Positions 8,882 to 18,780 of a DNA stretch of 30,724 bases are shown in pieces. Numbering within the stretch: the first letter of the stretch is position 1; each line of letters opens with the position of its first letter. The stretch is from Gnetum montanum (taxonomy: Eukaryota > Streptophyta > Gnetopsida > Gnetales > Gnetaceae): assembly GCA_015680685.1 (NCBI GenBank), contig MNCI01002236.1, forward strand, positions 34,953 through 65,676, given 5' to 3'. The notes beneath the pieces are model-generated. The model was not told where the DNA came from. It ran no database searches and saw only the letters and a list, made by a program, of their open reading frames with translations. A program made the position numbers and the translations under genes.

Positions 8882-9742
8882 TGATGAGTGATGAGGTACC
8901 CCTACACTCAACCATACGAATATGAGCGTAGCACACGCGATTTAGTTGAACTCCGCAGACTAAGTGCCTACACATCCTATGGAACATTTAGGGTTAATCA
9001 TTCGTTATCTTCCTAGACTTAGTTGTAGTTGTCACGGCGTATGGTTAAGTCCAAGGTATATGATTTTTATGGTTTTTATGTTTTATCTCCTATGCTATTG
9101 AGGTGAAAGGTTGAAAAAACTAACTAACTCTAACTAATGAATTAAGTCTAAATCACCTAGCGTCAGCATCCGTTTCCACTTACCATACACACCTTGAACC
9201 GATGCAACCGTGGCTACCAAACGCTAATCGTTGCTAGGATCACCACGCGTAATGCACATGCTCGAAGTGGTTGTACTGATGCACTTAACTAAGAGGAAAG
9301 GGTTGAGAGAATCTAATCTAGCCTAAGTGCGATGAGCATCCATTCCTTGATTATCCGTACACATCCTTAAATGCTCGTAATCAAGTCGTACTCATTCCGC
9401 ATTACTAGGAGATAAGGGTGAGAGAGAAAGCAATAAATAACATTAAATAAAATCATATTTCATGTACTGCAAGGTTTATCCAGGAAGTTTATCTTTATTG
9501 CCGTATACAACTTGTGTTCAGGTACAATGTTGCTCGAATAAAGATTCGTTTATTTTAGGATTTCTACTGTGGGCACATGGAAAATATTCTATCTTTGGAG
9601 TGGTCAATCTGCCAGAGTTTTTCTACTTCTAGCCTAAGATGAGGAAACAAGGAAGAGCCACCTCTTATTTATAGATATGATGACGCACCGTGATATTGTG
9701 TACGTGATATCGTAGGGGAAGATGCGATATCATATTCCATCA
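8882..9742 (-). repeat. E1 5' LTR
   Basis: It runs TGATGAGTGATGAGG to ..TTCCATCA on the plus strand, giving TG..CA termini in element sense. It aligns over its length with the E2 LTRs but lacks the roughly 75-base segment with repeated ccactgggattaccaag that both E2 LTRs carry. U3 has three GATATC-like palindromes, then TATAAATA; AATAAAG occurs in R. Confidence 0.9.
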
Positions 9743-10474
9743 GAGGGCCTCCACCCAAATTCTCATCGTAAAAATATTCTAAACATTTTCCAAAACTAAA
9801 TCTTCCACAATTTAAACTCTAAAACTGCAAATATCTACAATCAAACCCAACATTGGTGTTCAGTTCCCTACAACTAATACTTAGTGTAGTTGTTGTGGGT
9901 GATTTGGGTTTCTGCATTATTTTCATAGTAGTTGCTAGATTCTTTGAAGCCAGTGTCGTCTACATTGAAACCTACAACATTGATTGTTAGAACGTACATT
10001 TGAGGTCTAAGGACAAACGTAAGTCCATACAACCACCTAAATGCATCTACTATGAAATTTTGCAGAAAGCTAGCATAGACACTCCAAGGACTCCATCATA
10101 GTCCTTGGTAAATCCAAAAATTTACATTCAATTATTTGCAACTAGCACACCTTCTTTAGGAGGAAATATTCCCAACTTGCTTTCACCAAGCAAAACCATC
10201 TCCCACCATCTTCCCCAGCATAGTTGGCTAGATAATATAGTGGTTTACTGCACATCCTCTAGCGTAGATCCTGTTGGTAAAGCTAGGGTAGTTGGTGTCA
10301 CCAACTTAAAAACTGTCACACCATTTTCCTATGTGTAGTATATACAATTTCCATAGCAACCTAGATTACACCTACAATTGTAGTTTCAACTATTTTTCTA
10401 GCCATAGCCAATTACATCTTTGGGCAACTCCACTTGCTGAAATTTTGATTTAATTAGTTAAAAATTAAATCAAA
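9743..10474. other. Unassigned DNA left of E2
   Basis: AT-rich sequence between the end of E1 and the E2 target duplication. The longest frame (10105-10338, plus) has no motif I recognise, and no splice structure or repeat ends are apparent. With 16971-17400 it formed one continuous stretch before E2 inserted. Confidence 0.5.
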
Positions 10475-10479
10475 CATGC
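10475..10479. repeat. E2 target-site duplication, left
   Basis: CATGC immediately precedes the left LTR end (TAATGAGTGG, from TGATGAGTGG). The same five bases follow the right LTR end. Confidence 0.9.
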
Positions 10480-11437
10480 TAATGAGTGGCGAGATACTCC
10501 TACAGTCAACTATACGAAATGAGTGTAGCACGCGTGATCCGGTCGAATTCCTCAGACTAAGTGCCTACACGCCCCATGGAACACTTAGGGTTAATCATTC
10601 GTTGTCTTCCCAAACTTACTTGTAGTTGTCACGTTGTATGGTTAAGTAAGTCCGAGGTATACGATTTTTATGGTTTTTATATGTTTTATCTCCTATGCTA
10701 ACAAGGTGAAGGGTTGAGAAACTAATGATTAACTCTAACTAATGAATTAAGTCTAAATTACCTAGCATCAACATTCGTTCCCACTTACCGTACATACCCT
10801 GAACCGATGCAATCGTGGCTACCAAACGCTAATCGTTACTGGGATCACCACGCGTAACGCACGTGTTCGAAGTGGTTGTACTGAGGCACTTAATTAGGAG
10901 GAAAGGGTTGAGAGAATTTAATCTAGCCTAAGTGCGATGAGCATCTGTTCTTTGATTATCCGTACACATCCTGGTGCACGACTACCACTGGGATTACCAA
11001 GCGTAGATCCTAGGTACACCACTGGGTTACCAAGTAGTCACATTTAGATATTCGTAATCAAGTTGTACTCATTCCGCGTTACTAGGAGATAAGGGTTGAG
11101 AAGGAAAACAATAAATAACAATAAATAAAATTCTATTCCATGCGCTACAAGGTTTATTCAAAAAGCTCGTCTTTATTGCTGTCCACAAACTTGTGTTTAG
11201 GTACAATGTTTGCTCGAATAAAGATTCGTTTACTTTAGGGCTCCTACTGCGGGCACATGGAAAATATTCTATCTCTAGAGTGATTAATCTGCCAGAGTTT
11301 CCTTACTTTTAGCTTAGGATGAAAAAACAAGGGAGAGTCGCCTCTCATTTATAGATATGACGGTGCACTGTGATATCACATACGCGTGATATCGCGTATG
11401 CGATATCGCGAGGGATGCGATATATCGCATCCCATCA
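10480..11437 (-). repeat. E2 3' LTR
   Basis: 958 bp, matched by 15982-16965. In element sense it begins TGATGGGATGCG next to the PPT. It contains four GATATC-type palindromes, TATAAATG at the TATA position, AATAAAG in R, and the E2-specific block with two copies of accactggg(a)ttaccaag at about 10971-11046. Confidence 0.95.
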
Positions 11438-11449
11438 TACCCCCATGAT
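11438..11449 (-). other. E2 polypurine tract
   Basis: Element sense ATCATGGGGGTA abuts the LTR start TGATGGG. It is preceded by ACTCGAGGAAGAGTTTTCAT, the conserved box found before the PPT in all relatives in this window. Confidence 0.85.
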
Positions 11450-11618
11450 TAAATGAAAACTCTTCCTCGAGTTATTTACAATAATATCGAGAAAATATGA
11501 GATTATTGACTGAATGGAACTGATGGGATGACATGTGAACAGATCATCATTACAAGACTTGAAAAAATTGGTGTTCATGACAACAAGGGTGAACACGTTA
11601 TTACATTGACATCAGGCC

Positions 11619-11801
11619 TCATTTGGCAATTGAGAGAAAAGAGAAGAGAGAAGAAGTGTTGCTGCTGCCAATGCCAAGATTGTACCTTTCGTTGTTTATT
11701 CGTAAGTGCGCCATCGATCTTGCTCCTTTCATAGCTGCTCCCAGCACTGCTCCATTCCAAGTGTTTGCTCCAGATCGAATCCGTTGTTGTATGATCGCCA
11801 T
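11619..11801 (-). CDS. Candidate short 3' ORF behind a splice-acceptor-like site
   Basis: On the minus strand ATG at 11801 opens about 60 codons beginning MAIIQQRIRSGANTWNGAVL. It sits directly after a T/G-rich tract ending in CAG (ttgtgttgtgtgCAG|ATGG), with a branch-point-like CTAAT about 20 bases upstream. E3 has the same arrangement at 26844 (MAIIQTMD, then stop), and both share a later INNxRxNLxIG segment. E1 has the frame at 693 but AG is mutated to AC. The position between integrase and PPT is where Athila elements have an env-like frame thought to be expressed from a spliced RNA. No membrane segment or known domain is visible. It could be chance conservation of non-coding sequence. 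Confidence 0.35.
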   Translation of the reverse strand: MAIIQQRIRSGANTWNGAVLGAAMKGARSMAHLRINNERYNLGIGSSNTSSLFSFLSIAK

Positions 11802-13194
11802 CTGCACACAACACAATTATATATTAGCAAGGGTAAATGAATCATGATGTAATTAATAGCTTGCTTCGGTGTAAGTCCATTGGCTAGGTTGTGGTATGGC
11901 TGATTGCGGATATGGAGATGTATTAATGATGACTACCGAAGGTGTAGGGGTTAGGAAAAAATTGAAAAAAAATCAGGGTAATCGAAAAAATCGGGCCTTG
12001 TACCCCCATGACTAATCGCGAATCTCCGGTAGTGTTAAAATGGAGAAAGAAAAGGAGTAAGAAAGCTAGATAAAAAGGGACAACTATGACATCGATGAAA
12101 TGGATGTTAAGATGGAAATGAACAAAATAAAATTAATTGCAAAAATGTTAAGAAAAAGAATTTAATTGGTGCACCAAATAGGAATGTCAGTGGGTCCTTC
12201 CCAAAGTAGGCTCATGCCCTTAATGCCCTGACAATCCCACATTCAAAGAGTCCGTAGGCTCTGGGAATGTCAATTGGAATAAGAGTTAAAGTCTTAACTG
12301 CAAGAATTTACCAAAAAGAAAACAATGTAACAACCAAAATATACACTAATGATACAATCGGCAATGAGGTGAACAATGGAGAGAAGGATGGGGAGAAGAG
12401 AATGGAATGGAATCCCAAGAACAAGGTGGTGTACAGCCCTTTGCGTGTTTCATGATTAATGTGACTTGACAAATTTCATTCCAACTTCGGCCTCAAACCA
12501 ATCACATCCAGTGACTTCGCATCAATGCATTCGGCCAATCCATTCTCTTGAATAACAAGAATGTTTCCTGCAAGAGTCACCATCATTCCGACGAAAGAAA
12601 GAGGAGAAAATGAGAAGCCAGAAGGGCCTTAGTTAGAGGGAACATTTTTGGTTCCATAATTAGTGCTTGTAGCCCAAGGAATTATTTTGTTTAAGGGGTG
12701 TGCTTTGAATTCTCACTTTTTTTTATTTGTTTTGTGTTTTTATGCATGAGAACCACATCATGCAAAGACTTATTTTTATTGTCTTAGCTTCCGATAATTG
12801 GGTAACATCGGAACAGTGAGAAAACTCAAGAAGAAAACATTCAAGCACCTAAGAGAATAGCCAACACAAATGCATCAAGTTTCTTTGAAGTCACACCCCT
12901 TTCCAAACCTTGAGTCCTTCCTTAGTTTGAGAAGTGCTTAATCACCAATTCATTAAAGTTCTTATTATGAAGGGCTGTACATTTTCAAGCCAAGAGAGAC
13001 CATACTGGTGGATGAATGGATGAAGTGAACTCATTGCCTACCATATCAAAAGAAACATACCTTAGTATTAACATCGTGACTTAAAGGTAAAAATTAAACA
13101 TTAACAATCAACATGAAAATAGTTCATACCATCACGAAGAACACTTATTGGGTGACAAACTTACAGGGTGGATCACATACATACGCACACAAAA

Positions 13195-13360
13195 AATGGA
13201 AAAGTATAACGATGTTGTAAAACAAAAGCAAGAAAAGTTAAAGAAATTTGTAAAACAAAACTGTGTAAGACAAAAACGTGAAACAAAAATGTGTAAAACA
13301 AAAACTTGTAGAACAAAAATGTTGCAAAATAAAAATGCGTAAAACAAAAACTTAAAAAGA
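13195..13360. repeat. A-rich tandem repeat (E2 copy)
   Basis: Degenerate units of gtaaaacaaaaa and variants, a shorter version of 2100-2360 in E1. Difference in unit number between the copies indicates slippage. Confidence 0.75.
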
Positions 13361-13660
13361 ACTGAGGACCTCATATGATTAGCATAGGTGGCCATCTCCC
13401 CCATGACTGAATTGTAAGAGAGAGATATGAAATAATGAATGTCTATTGGAATTTCGTAGAAGTGCCTAGCTCTTCCCAATTGATGATCTTAAGTTAAGGG
13501 ATGAGAGTTGGCGATGTTCATATTCCAACTTGTCTATGACTTTATTATTGGCATGGTTTGTCTCCTCAGTTCATTCCATGCATATTTGTTTGCTCTTTCG
13601 AGTAGCTGTCAATCACAGGGTGTCTACTACTTGTTGTGTGGTTGCCACATACAGGCATCT

Positions 13661-13933
13661 TTATTTTAAAATTTCAAGGGCACACCTATTACATTGGGGC
13701 ATTTTCTCCATGTCATCACCCGATGAATCACTGTATGTGATGCATGAAACTTTCCTCTTCTCGATCTTTTCATAAATGTTTATCTTAGAAATTTGCAAGG
13801 AAAGATCATAGATCCTAAGGTATGCGTCCACTGTACTCAACCATGCCCTTTCCATTATAATTGGGAAGTCCCCTTCATTGTTATTAACTTCAATTATCAG
13901 AAAATCAGTTGAGTAGGACCAACAACACACAGT
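13661..13933 (-). pseudogene. E2 protease, C-terminal half only
   Basis: The minus-strand frame contains GDFPIIMERAWLSTVDAYLR, the C-terminal part of the retropepsin fold, matching 2621-2950 in E1. The catalytic Asp segment and everything upstream to the zinc knuckle were lost in an 844-bp deletion at GGTAA (13934-13938). The conserved G of IIMGRxWL is E here. Inactive. Confidence 0.85.
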
Positions 13934-13938
13934 GGTAA

Positions 13939-15837
13939 CCTTCGGGGTGTTTGTCGTTGGTTAAGTCCTAGATTAAGTGCATACACCCCAGACTCTTGTA
14001 AATGTGAGATAATTGGACAACATTCCTTAGGATGGTCATAGTGGCAGATCTCACATCCACCATCATCATCTGTGTCTGAATCCACAATTTCATTGGAGAT
14101 AGTAATTCTCCCCTTACCCTTGTTATGTGCAAGGCTTGAATTTCTCTGCTTTGTCTTATTTTTGTCACTACTTCATTCTGCCTTAGACTTTTCTATAATT
14201 TTCAAGACAGTTTCAAGTCTGGAGTCTAAGGAATCCCACAATTGGTTCATCTTAGTCGATACCTCGGTTGTTAATTTTTGGATCAACAAGGTTTTCTGGT
14301 TCACCAACTTCTCGAGTGGTGACTCATCCTCCTCATCATAAAATTTCACTCCATTCTTTCGAAGGCAGGGGTCGTAGTTGTATTCTTCTGCACTTTTTCT
14401 CTTGCGTAGCTCACCTTCTTCATTTGCTACTTGTTCCAACAAGCTATGTGCTTCATGGGCTCTAAGCTTTGATAATCTCCCTTGGACATAAGTCCCAAGG
14501 GTTCTTCTAGTTTCATGTCTGAGCCCATCTACGATGTGGCGAAGTTGATCCCGTTGAGCGTATTCATGGTCCGGGAAACGATGTAACAATGTGTAGTAGT
14601 GGGCCATGGCAACATCCAAGGGTTCATGAGTTCCTTGCTTCTAGCCTTGGATCTACTTACGCAAATTAGACACTTTGGAGTATATTTGATACTTATCGTT
14701 GAAAAGTTCTAACATCATACTCCACCTCCTGATGGTTTCCGGTTCTAAGGATCGATACCAATTCTCTGTTTCTTTAATGAGTGTCCTTGGAAACAACTTA
14801 AGTGTTTGCCACTCGTTTTCTATATTTTGCAAGGTACAGACATTGTGGAATGCTTGTAAATGATGTTGCGGATCAGCGTTGTATCCCTATTCAAAACATG
14901 GGATGTTGTTCATGTCTAAGCGTTTGATCCGACTATCTTTTAAATGCCTTGTGGGAATTCTTACAGCCTCTGTTATGTCAAGCATACTTCGGGTTGCAAG
15001 TAGGGGTTCGTCATAATCATCTCTTTCATGACGCTTATGATGTCTTCGTTGTTCCCTACTTTCTTTTTGTTCATGCCCTTGTCCTCTCTCTCGACTTTCT
15101 TGTTAAGGTCTCTCATTTTTTCTACCTCTATCCTCACCGTTATGCTCATTCTGGTTGAGCTAAGATGTGGAAGGAGAGGGTGAATGATGTGATGAAGGAG
15201 AAGAGAAAGGAGAACCATCGCCATGACGATGCTTCCTACCTTCTCTTCGGTTACTACGGCCCCGATCGTGATGACAATCTAAGTGCCCATCCTTATCATG
15301 AGTTGTTGTTTCCTCTGTGAACAGTTGACGTTCACGGGGATCAGAACCAGTGTTATGTATCGTTGATCGTAAGTTCTGATACCCAAACTCCTCACTATTG
15401 TTAGGAGGGAGAATATCTCCGATTTCACTAAGGACGTGCAGAACCTCTTTGCCCTTCAACAGTGTATGTTGGTTCTTCTGCCTTGAGTCCCTCATACGTT
15501 GTAAAGCTGTGGGATGGTAATCCCTCATGTCAAAATTTTTTGCAACATATTCAGTGTATAATTCTGTCATGCCAATCTGTGCCAAGGCACGGCGAAGCAT
15601 GTTTGGGACTGCCCAATCCGAAGGTAACACAATGTTACCTTGCAAGTCTCTACAACACATCTGTTTATCTTGATGGAAGATAAAAGTAAAATTGGGAATA
15701 TACTCATCGAGATGAGTATATTCCACCCTATATTGTTGAGGAATTGGCCGATTTAGGTTATGTGTTTTTGATTGCTGACTATTTTTTGTATTGTCCCTAG
15801 GTGGTGAGTTGCTCTTATGAGAAGAAGATGAAGACAT
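13939..15837 (-). pseudogene. E2 gag
   Basis: ATG at 15837 is chosen because the same MSSSxSxKSNSPPRDNTKNS start is found in E1 and it follows the PBS by about 130 bases. Order: Ser/Asn-rich N-terminus; MTELYTEYVAKNFDMRDYHP; a basic Arg/His/Asp-rich stretch; RSMLDITEAVRIPTRHLKDS; retrotrans_gag capsid segment with ENWYRSLEPETIRRW and MMLELFNDKYQIYSKVSNLR; a helix with LGTYVQGRLSKLRAHEAH; a coiled stretch; and zinc knuckle CEICHYDHPKEC (CX2CX3HX3C) near 14050. About 630 codons, usual for this clade. At least four stops break it (near 15160, 15105, 14890 and 14650), most explained by a C-to-T or G-to-A change. Confidence 0.88.
15695..15724. repeat. Perfect 30-bp palindrome inside gag
   Basis: GGAATATACTCATC and its exact complement are separated by GA only. 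It lies in the coding frame (YTHLDEYIP) of E2 gag and marks the point where E1 carries its 3-kb insert. Confidence 0.95.
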
Positions 15838-15963
15838 TATGTCTTATCGGTGTGCTAATTTACTGTTATATAATTTTTCTTATTTGATTAACCCGAAGGT
15901 TCGTTTAGGCTCCCAACGATGTGAGTGATGTCCTATGTTCTATTTAGTGCACAAACACTTAGT

Positions 15964-15980
15964 CCTTGACAACGGTGCCA
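15964..15980 (-). other. E2 primer-binding site (tRNA-Asp type)
   Basis: Element sense TGGCACCGTTGTCAAGG, one base inside the LTR, matches TGGCGCCGTTGCCGGGG, the complement of the plant tRNA-Asp 3' end, at 13 of 17 positions. This primer is usual for the Athila and some Tat elements. Confidence 0.85.
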
Positions 15981-15981
15981 A

Positions 15982-16965
15982 TTATGAGTGGCGAGATACC
16001 CGTACACTCAACCATACAAAACGAGCGTAGCACGCGCGATCCGGTCGAACTTTGTAGACTAAGTGCCTACACGCCCTATGGAACACTTAGGGTTAATCAT
16101 TCGTTGTCTTCCCAGACTTACTTGTAGTTGTCATAGTGTATGGTTAAGTAAATCCGAGGTATACGATTTTTATGGTTTTTATGTGTTTTATCTCTTATGC
16201 TAACAAGGTGAAGGGTTGAGAAACTAATGACTAACTCTAACTAATGAACTAAGTCTAAATTACCTAGCGTCAACATCCGTTCTCACTTATCGTACACACC
16301 TTGAACCGATGCAACCGTGGTTACCAAACGTTAATCGTTACTAGGATTACCATGCGTAACGCACGTGCTCGAAGTGGTCATACTGAGGCACTTAACTAGG
16401 AGGAAAGGGTTGAGAGAATCTAATCTAGCCTAAGTGCAATGAGCATCCATTCCTTGATTATCCTGGTGCATGACTACCACTGGGATTACCAAGTATAGAT
16501 CCTAGGTACACCACTGGGTTACCAAGTAGTCACACTTAGATGCTCGTAATCAAGTTGTACTCATTCCACGTTACTAGGAGATAAAGGTTGAGAAGGAAAC
16601 AATAAATAAAATCCTATTCCATGCACTGCAAGGTTTATCCAAAAAGCTTGTTTTTATTGCCGTACACAAACTTGTGTTCAAGTACAATGTTTGCTCGAAT
16701 AAAGATTCGTTCACTTTAGGACTCCTACTGCGGGCACATGGAAAATATTCTATCTCTGAAGTGATCAATCTACCAAAGTTTCCTTACTTCTAGCCTAGGA
16801 TGAGGAAACAAGCGAGAGCTGCCTCTTATTTATAGATATGACGACGCACCGCGATATCACATACGCGATATCGTAGAGGAGGATGTAATATCGCGTACAC
16901 GATATCGCGAGGGATGCGATATTGCGACGGTCGCGATATCGTGTACGCGATATTGTGTCCCATCA
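15982..16965 (-). repeat. E2 5' LTR
   Basis: 984 bp, partner of 10480-11437 with roughly 8-10% differences by eye, mainly transitions. TATAAATA is at 16827-16834 (minus). Upstream in element sense are about seven GATATC-like palindromes (16848-16960) against four in its partner LTR, which accounts for much of the length difference. Confidence 0.95.
16848..16960. promoter_or_regulatory. GCGATATCGC palindrome array in U3
   Basis: Seven exact or one-off GATATC cores flanked by CG lie in about 115 bases, just upstream of TATAAATA in element sense. The place (U3 promoter-proximal) and repetition suggest enhancer-like binding sites. The number differs between LTR copies (about 2 to 7). Confidence 0.6.
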
Positions 16966-16970
16966 CATGC
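16966..16970. repeat. E2 target-site duplication, right
   Basis: CATGC, identical to 10475-10479. Confidence 0.9.
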
Positions 16971-17400
16971 CCATCTTTCAGCTTTTGCCAAACTACCTAG
17001 TGTAGTTTTGGTGGACCAATTACATTTTCTCATTCCCACAAACCTCAACATTGCTTTTTCAAGATATCCAATGTATCTTTGGAAAAATAACATTTTTTTC
17101 TTGGGTGCACAAAAAACCCATCGTAGTTTCCATAAAGGAAAATACACCAACAACCTTTTAAAAGCAACCCAAAAAATTACTATTTTTATCACCAACATAT
17201 TTTTTGAAAAAATACTAGTGTATCTTTTCAAAATTCAACATATTACAAATAACGATTTTTTCCATATTTAATTTTTACAACAACTATTGGACTTTTCAAA
17301 GCCCAGCTTAGCTTTTGTTGGCCTAGCTTGATTTTGTTGGTACTAGTTCATGCATTTTCGCAAATTAATCATGCTACCACTAGGCCTTGCATACATGGCA
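16971..17400. other. Unassigned AT-rich DNA right of E2
   Basis: Continuation of the pre-insertion sequence at 9743-10474. Open frames here are low-complexity and on opposite strands; no motif recognised. It grades into the remnant of element X with no LTR end that I can see. Confidence 0.45.
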
Positions 17401-17533
17401 TCTAGCCAAGATGTAGTTTGCATCTATGACCCAAAAGACCCTATAGTTATAGAATGAAGATAATCACTTAGGCAAAGGGGAAAGAACTTAAAATTTGTGG
17501 TGATTAATGAGGAGTTCTATAACTTTCTTTATG

Positions 17534-17594
17534 TCAAGATACAAGCCAGTATCTTGATGCCATGCTTCAAATTTGATGCTAAGCATCAATTTGA
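17534..17594. repeat. Two adjacent hairpins
   Basis: 17534-17542 and 17549-17557 are a perfect 9-bp inverted repeat (TCAAGATAC, loop AAGCCA). 17566-17594 is a near-perfect palindrome (TTCAAATTTGATGCT facing AGCATCAATTTGAA, one base missing). They follow one another within 61 bases. Confidence 0.85.
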
Positions 17595-18389
17595 AATTAT
17601 ACACTTGAATGCGAAAGAAAACATTTCATCTCCTTATGACTAAATCCTCCTCACTAACTTTTATGCAAAAATGCTCATACAACTCATAGATGTTGATAAG
17701 TTTAGTTAGGAGATTAGCTCGAAGGATCACAAAGAAGTGCAACATGAGTTTGAGGTGGAACTAGAGCCCGATAACTTTATTGGAAGCCTTTTATAATAGT
17801 TAGCTCCCTGAACTACTACTCCCAATTCAGCTTCCCTTGCCTCATTTATGGGATAAGTTTCCCAATCTTCTTTTCATCCTACCCATCCTACTATGCTTGG
17901 GTCTACACCCATCATCGCTAAATGTTAGGCACAACCCATGTCTCAATCTATCTTTTTGTTCTCATTGATGTTCTTTGCCACACAACCTTACTTTGTTCAT
18001 CTAATGCTGGTGATGTCTACCTCACCATCTTCCTTTGTTATGCCAGCGGGACCATCATTGGGATCCTAAGAAACACAAGCCTCTCATACTCCTTTTGCTC
18101 CCTTCATACCACAAGTTCCGACTCAAACCTCTTTTTCCTTATTTAACCCACCTATGACAGTGATCACATAACCCTTCCCTCTATGCCAATGCTAATTCTA
18201 CAATCTCAAGCCACCCAACTTCCTTCACAACCATAACACAAACACTGTAGCGTATAGGAATGCTAGAAGGCTTGGAACAAGCCTTCCAAATGATCCAAGA
18301 CCTTACTAAAGAGCTATGGAAGCTCAAAGTCAATACAACTTAGACAGTCAAGGTTTTAGTCTTTTACCAAGATGATCCTATAAGTCCTA

Positions 18390-18780
18390 TGATGCCTCAA
18401 ATAACCTTACCTACAAGAATGCCCATACCAAACTTCACCAAATATAATGGTGAAGGAGATCCCAATGCACACTTGGTCACCTTCTAGTTTAAGTGCCTCT
18501 TTTTGGAAACTTGGCTACATACAATACTGAACATTTTTCCCATGTCCCTTAAAGGAAAAGCTCTAGATTGGTACCAAACCTTTCCTAGAGGTTCTATCTC
18601 TTTCCTTGAAGACTTAATAATCCAATTTGTCAATTGCTTCAAATGCAACTTGAATCCAGATGTCACATTGGATCAATTGATGAAGGTGAAGTAGAGGCTA
18701 CTTGAACCAGTCAAAAGGTTCATTCAAAGATGGAACTCACCACTTAACAAGATTCCAAGATTATTGTTGAAACTCATGTC
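18390..18780 (+). pseudogene. Element X gag capsid domain
   Basis: The frame reads MPIPNFTKYNGEGDPNAHLV, stop, then FPMSLKGKALDWYQTFPRGS, ISFLEDLIIQFVNCFKCNLN, stop, and RFIQRWNS. GEGDPxAHL, the (A/G)xxWYxxLPxGSI segment and the FxxxF helix are the hallmarks of retrotrans_gag in plant gypsy elements. Stops at about 18487 and 18692 sit where Q or K codons are expected. This is capsid-type gag, structural in particles. It differs from the E1/E2 gag, so it belongs to another lineage. Confidence 0.8.

Larger units (their letters stand above)
1..9742 (-). mobile_element. E1: non-autonomous Athila/Tat-like Ty3/gypsy element with a host-DNA insert
   Basis: Read on the minus strand, the order is 5' LTR (8882-9742), PBS, start of gag, 3-kb foreign insert, rest of gag, protease, about 2 kb of 3' non-coding region, PPT and 3' LTR (1-329, cut by the window start). 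Both LTRs share small private differences from the E2 LTRs (for example the forms acacaacttgtg and atgttgctcg), which supports treating them as one element's pair. They differ at about one base in ten by eye, so insertion is old. RT, RNase H and integrase are absent, deleted at about 2447-2455 relative to E3. The left target duplication lies outside the window; the five bases after the right end are GAGGG. Confidence 0.85.
11450..13440 (-). other. E2 3' non-coding region
   Basis: Homologous throughout to 342-2446 of E1 and, reversed, to 25470-27205 of E3. It includes a short conserved frame (11619-11801) described separately, and the A-rich repeat at 13195-13360. Otherwise there are no coding signals. 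Its retention in elements that lost all of RT-IN suggests a cis role or a short product. Confidence 0.7.
10480..16965 (-). mobile_element. E2: complete non-autonomous gag-pro Ty3/gypsy element
   Basis: A 6,486-bp element with all structural landmarks: 5-bp target duplication (CATGC), LTRs of 958 and 984 bp, PPT at the left, tRNA-Asp-type PBS at the right and gag starting about 130 bases from the PBS. Internally it has gag and a protease fragment and then passes straight into the 3' non-coding region; RT, RNase H and integrase are missing at the same junction as in E1. A further 844-bp deletion has fused the zinc knuckle to the middle of the protease. Stops interrupt gag, so it is dead now. 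Mobilisation must have depended on a related autonomous element such as E3. Confidence 0.93.

Noticed and set aside
10105-10338. 77-residue plus-strand frame in unassigned DNA
   Set aside because: No recognisable domain, no supporting splice or promoter features, and a length expected by chance in AT-rich DNA.
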